33,755 nucleotides of DNA from Nitrososphaera sp. (lineage in GTDB: Archaea > Thermoproteota > Nitrososphaeria > Nitrososphaerales > Nitrososphaeraceae): assembly GCF_013388945.1 (NCBI RefSeq), contig NZ_JACAEH010000011.1:1-33755 (forward strand), read 5' to 3'. Below are positions 30,978 to 33,755 of the stretch, in pieces. Position 1 is the first letter of the stretch; every line of letters begins with the position of its first letter. Under the pieces are notes generated by a model. That model had not been told where the DNA came from, did not search any database, and worked only from the letters and a program-made list of their open reading frames with translations. Both the position numbers and the translations under genes were made by a program.

Positions 30978-32128
30978 TGCTTTATCCTTCCAAGGAGCAC
31001 GGGCTCGAGCTCTGCAAGCGACGCGCCGTGCAGGCCTATCTCCTTCAGGGAGCGCATCTCCACCAGCTTGCGGACCTTCAGGTCGTCTAGGTAGTCTTCC
31101 ACTTCCATTTTCTTGATGCCAAGCTGCTCGGCAAGCTCGTCAGCGTGCAGGCGCACGTCCTTTAATTCCACATATTGTTTCTTCCTGCTCTTGAGCGCCC
31201 TCACGACGGCGACGAGGCTGATTACGTGGTTCTTTGACAGCTGCTCTATCTCTTCTGTCGTTATGGTGGGGTGGGTCTGGCCGTGCACCTTGCGCACGTG
31301 CTCCAGCGTGACATGGTCCTGCCCCTGTGACTCTGCCAGGTTGCCTGCGTAAAGCAACAGATCAAGGGCGTAGCGCACGTCGCCGTTTACCTCTGCAGAA
31401 GTGGTTATCCTGGCTACCTGGTCGATGATGTCAGAGCCCATCGCCCTCGGGTTGAACGCCTGCTCGCACCGGCTTGCAAGTATGTCGCTTGCCTCTTCAA
31501 GCGAGTACTGGGAAAACTCCATTGGCACCCGTCCAAGCGTGCTCAGCTCTGCAGGGTCAAGCCTAGAGTAAAAGTCGGTGCTCCTTGCGATAAACACCAC
31601 ACCTTTGACGTTGCACGGCTTTTCCGGCTCAAACTCGTTCAGGCGCGTCAGGTCGTAGACGATGCTTGTGTCCTTGCTTGTCTTTATCAAATAGTCTATC
31701 TCGTCCATCACGACGAGCGCGTACTGGCTGTTGTCGCGGAGGTATCTCAAGAGATAGCGCAGCATCTCCTCGGCGCTCAGGCCCTGCGCAGGCAGCTCCG
31801 GCGCCAGCCTTTCAAGAAGCAGGCGGTAGATGGCAAACTTGTTGCCGCCTTGCAGCTTCAGGTTGATGTAGGCAGTCTTTAGCTTGCGCCTGTTCTTTGC
31901 AAACTCGTCTTCGATTATCTTTGTGGAGCGGATGACAGTCGTGGTCTTGCCGATGCCTGCGACTCCGACCACCTGCAGGATTGTGAGCGGAAACCTGTCG
32001 GGGTCGCCGGCTGCGCCTGAAAAAACGTGCAGTATCTGCTTTATCTGCTTCTCCCTGTGCGGGAGCTCCTCGGGGATGAACCGGGGCGACAGCTTGGACC
32101 TGTCAAGGAATATCGCGCTCTCGGACAT
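30974..32128 (-). CDS. cdc6: Orc1/Cdc6 replication initiator
   Basis: This 384-residue AAA+ protein binds replication origins and loads MCM. Walker A is GVAGIGKTT at 55-63 and Walker B is VVMDEIDYL at 139-147. Sensor 1 (VVFIARSTDF) and the sensor 2 region (NGDVRYALDLLLYAG) follow. The C-terminal winged helix from about residue 290 (SLVAVVRALKSRKKQYVELKDV, LGIKKMEVEDYLDDLKVRKLVE) is the DNA-binding domain. Start is ATG at 32128, and the TATA-like palindrome at 32150-32163 is 28 bases upstream, so the message is leaderless. A winged-helix gene overlaps its end. Many archaeal origins lie next to this gene, but no origin boxes were seen. Confidence 0.95.
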   Translation of the reverse strand: MSESAIFLDRSKLSPRFIPEELPHREKQIKQILHVFSGAAGDPDRFPLTILQVVGVAGIGKTTTVIRSTKIIEDEFAKNRRKLKTAYINLKLQGGNKFAIYRLLLERLAPELPAQGLSAEEMLRYLLRYLRDNSQYALVVMDEIDYLIKTSKDTSIVYDLTRLNEFEPEKPCNVKGVVFIARSTDFYSRLDPAELSTLGRVPMEFSQYSLEEASDILASRCEQAFNPRAMGSDIIDQVARITTSAEVNGDVRYALDLLLYAGNLAESQGQDHVTLEHVRKVHGQTHPTITTEEIEQLSKNHVISLVAVVRALKSRKKQYVELKDVRLHADELAEQLGIKKMEVEDYLDDLKVRKLVEMRSLKEIGLHGASLAELEPVLLGRIKQ

Positions 32129-32149
32129 CGCTACTATTTGGCGGACGCG

Positions 32150-32163
32150 TCGATATATATCGA
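32150..32163. promoter_or_regulatory. Palindromic TATA element between orc1/cdc6 and trpC
   Basis: TCGATATATATCGA is a perfect 14-base palindrome centred 28 bases before the orc1/cdc6 ATG. It can serve as its TATA box on the minus strand. Being symmetric, it might also bind a dimeric regulator. It stands in the 73-base divergent gap. Confidence 0.6.
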
Positions 32164-32170
32164 TATAGAA

Positions 32171-32177
32171 TTAATAG
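32171..32177 (+). promoter_or_regulatory. TATA box of trpC
   Basis: TTAATAG is centred 28 bases before the trpC ATG at 32202, giving a leaderless trpC message next to the palindrome. Confidence 0.55.
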
Positions 32178-32201
32178 CAGCAATCACGTGCACAGTTTTG
32201 C

Positions 32202-32999
32202 ATGAGCAGGTTTGCCAAGGCCGGCGACACCGTAGAAAAGCTGGTCGAAAACTCGTACAAGGCCATAGACGAGGGCGCCTACGACTTAAAGCGCGAGGTG
32301 TCGCACGACGCCATCAGCCTGAAAAAGGCGATCCTTTCATGCCCGCATGCCCCGCTCATAACAGAGGTCAAGTTCTCGTCGCCTTCGCGGGGCCAGATCC
32401 GCAACTTTGGCACGCCGGCAGAAATAGCGCTTGCGATGGAAGAAGCAGGCGCCACCGCGCTGTCTGTTCTGACGCAGCCGTATTTGTTTGACGGCTCGGT
32501 GCAGAACCTGATTGCAATACGAAAGGCAGTCGCGATACCGCTTCTCATGAAGGACATCGTTGTAAGCGACGTGCAGATAGACGCCGCAAAAAAAGCCGGT
32601 GCCGACTGCATACTCCTCATAAAGGCAGTTTTTGACCGCAACCTTGCCGAGTCGAGCATGGAGTCGCTTTACGACCGCGCCGCAAAAAAAGGCCTTCAGG
32701 TGCTTGTGGAGGCGCACAGCAGCCAGGAATACGCCGACTGCATCAAGTCGCGCTACGAGCTTGTCGGCATCAACAACCGCAACCTGTCAGACCTTGCAGT
32801 GGACATCAAGAACACCGAGCGCCTGATAAAAGAACACGGCAAGGGCTCTAGCATCATCATAAGCGAGAGCGGAATTTCCAAGCCCGCAGATATTCAATAT
32901 CTGAAAAAAGCCGGTGCCGACGCGTTTCTTGTGGGAACTTCCATCATGGAGACAGGCGACATTGGCGCCAAAGTCGCAGAACTCTACAACGCCCTGTGA
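32202..32999 (+). CDS. trpC: Indole-3-glycerol-phosphate synthase
   Basis: This 265-residue TIM barrel closes the indole ring in tryptophan synthesis. The active-site residues are present: Lys in ITEVKFSSPSRG, Lys in LLMKDIVVSD (the general acid), Glu in QVLVEAHS, Asn in VGINNRNL and the phosphate-binding SESGIS and LVGTSIM. The Glu-Val-Lys and Met-Lys-Asp signature fits the family well. The ATG at 32202 follows a TATA box at leaderless distance. trpB follows after 34 bases with its own box, so the two may be separately started yet both draw on anthranilate-derived intermediates. Confidence 0.96.
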   Translation: MSRFAKAGDTVEKLVENSYKAIDEGAYDLKREVSHDAISLKKAILSCPHAPLITEVKFSSPSRGQIRNFGTPAEIALAMEEAGATALSVLTQPYLFDGSVQNLIAIRKAVAIPLLMKDIVVSDVQIDAAKKAGADCILLIKAVFDRNLAESSMESLYDRAAKKGLQVLVEAHSSQEYADCIKSRYELVGINNRNLSDLAVDIKNTERLIKEHGKGSSIIISESGISKPADIQYLKKAGADAFLVGTSIMETGDIGAKVAELYNAL

Positions 33000-33000
33000 A

Positions 33001-33009
33001 TATTAATAA
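33001..33009 (+). promoter_or_regulatory. TATA box of trpB
   Basis: TATTAATAA is about 29 bases before the ATG at 33034 and follows the trpC stop by one base. Confidence 0.55.
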
Positions 33010-33033
33010 CCCTTGGGCGTATCGATTCTGGCG

Positions 33034-33755
33034 ATGCTTGGCAGTTACCCCGTCCACGGCAAGTTCGGCAGGTACGGCGGCAAGTACATACCAGAGACCC
33101 TTGCGCCTGCAGTGAGCGAGCTTGAGGCGGCCTATGAAAAGTTCAAGAACGACCCCGAGTTCCAGCAGGAACTGCATTACTACCTGACAAAGTACGCCGG
33201 CAGGCCGACCCCGCTCTACTTTGCAAAGAACCTGACCGCGCACGCAGGCGGTGCGAAAATACTGCTAAAGCGCGAGGACCTCCTGCACGGCGGCGCGCAC
33301 AAGACAAACAACACACTCGGGCAGGCGCTTCTTGCAAAAAAGATGGGCAAAAAGCGTGTGATAGCAGAGACCGGCGCAGGGCAGCACGGCGTCGGGACAG
33401 CACTGGCGTGCGCGATGCTGGGGCTTCCTGCAGAAGTCTACATGGGCTCCAAAGACGTCGAGCGGCAAAAGCTGAACGTGTTTAGGATGGAATTGCTTGG
33501 AGCAAAGGTGCATCCGGTCGACTCGGGGAGCAAGACCCTGAAAGACGCCATAAACGAGGCGATACGCGATTGGATCTCAAACGTGCATGACACTTACTAC
33601 CTAATAGGCTCAGTCGTCGGGCCGCACCCCTACCCGATGATGGTCCGCGACTTTCAGAGCATAATCGGCAGGGAGGTGCGCCAGCAGATGCAGCAGGATT
33701 ACGGCAGGCTCCCTTCAGCAATAGTCGCCTGCGTCGGCGGCGGAAGCAACGCCAT
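33034..33755 (+). CDS. trpB: Tryptophan synthase beta subunit (start; cut by window end)
   Basis: The first 240 residues are visible. It is the PLP enzyme that joins indole and serine. The N-terminal [12 protein letters not shown] and the block [17 protein letters not shown] with the PLP lysine at residue 90 are diagnostic of the standard TrpB1 type. [45 protein letters not shown] and the phosphate-binding loop CVGGGSNA follow. The gene runs past the right edge. TrpA is expected beyond the edge but cannot be seen. ATG start behind TATTAATAA. Confidence 0.96.
   Translation, partial: MLGSYPVHGKFGRYGGKYIPETLAPAVSELEAAYEKFKNDPEFQQELHYYLTKYAGRPTPLYFAKNLTAHAGGAKILLKREDLLHGGAHKTNNTLGQALLAKKMGKKRVIAETGAGQHGVGTALACAMLGLPAEVYMGSKDVERQKLNVFRMELLGAKVHPVDSGSKTLKDAINEAIRDWISNVHDTYYLIGSVVGPHPYPMMVRDFQSIIGREVRQQMQQDYGRLPSAIVACVGGGSNA

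Noticed and set aside
32129-32201. Possible replication origin beside orc1/cdc6.
   Set aside because: The gap is only 73 bases. I see no repeated origin-box pattern or long AT-rich unwinding element beyond the TATA palindrome.
1-33755. CRISPR arrays, insertion sequences or attachment sites.
   Set aside because: No regularly spaced direct repeats, transposase-like frame or flanking inverted repeats were seen.

Overview
The window looks like chromosomal DNA of an ammonia-oxidising thaumarchaeote (Nitrososphaerota), most like a Nitrososphaera. The informational genes are archaeal: two-subunit DNA primase, Orc1/Cdc6 and ribosomal protein eS26, which is found in the TACK archaea and eukaryotes but not in Euryarchaeota. 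Aromatic biosynthesis uses the archaeal ADH-synthase/DHQ-synthase II entry and a GHMP-type shikimate kinase. Many genes start with TTG or GTG and have a TATA-like box about 25-30 bases upstream of the start codon, the signature of leaderless archaeal mRNAs. The genus is an inference from gene content and protein character; no search was run.

Layout. 1-5676 (minus strand): a tight block reading priL > priS > a UPF0182 membrane protein > a class I glutamine amidotransferase. 5716-6573: endonuclease IV, divergent from priL. 6977-18216: nearly the whole route from the ADH-synthase step to prephenate and tyrosine. It consists of ADH synthase, DHQ synthase II, an interruption (small protein, orphan DNA methyltransferase, PPOX flavoprotein, two small zinc proteins), then aroD-aroE-shikimate kinase-aroA-aroC-(chorismate mutase/aminotransferase fusion)-tyrA with overlapping or abutting genes. 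18238-21527: mostly small proteins, each with its own promoter: a zinc protein, a coiled-coil protein, two membrane proteins, SRPBCC, a membrane-anchored J-protein and an A-type ATP synthase F subunit away from its usual partners. 21571-25260: a PQQ-type sugar dehydrogenase, a CDP-alcohol phosphatidyltransferase, eS26, a small membrane protein and a PfkB kinase. 25324-27606: a secreted YVTN protein with 14 repeats. 27642-30240: an NAD kinase with a C-terminal winged helix, convergent with CTP synthase. 30328-33755: a small hypothetical, a winged-helix gene overlapping orc1/cdc6, and divergently trpC and the first 722 bases of trpB.

How the genes work together. ADH synthase and DHQ synthase II make 3-dehydroquinate. 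AroD, AroE, shikimate kinase, AroA and AroC take it to chorismate. The mutase domain makes prephenate, and the fused aminotransferase plus TyrA plausibly finish tyrosine, by arogenate or by 4-hydroxyphenylpyruvate. TrpC and TrpB draw on the same chorismate for tryptophan. A prephenate dehydratase for phenylalanine is not in the window.

I see no mobile element, CRISPR array, rRNA or tRNA. No stretch over 300 bases is without a gene. The longest gaps are about 270 bases (20960-21230, AT-rich, with a hairpin and a possible small RNA), 184 bases (24174-24357, with a long hairpin) and 180 bases (9069-9248, with nested inverted repeats). Two small genes (11000-11146 and 19162-19326) were found by reading codons directly.
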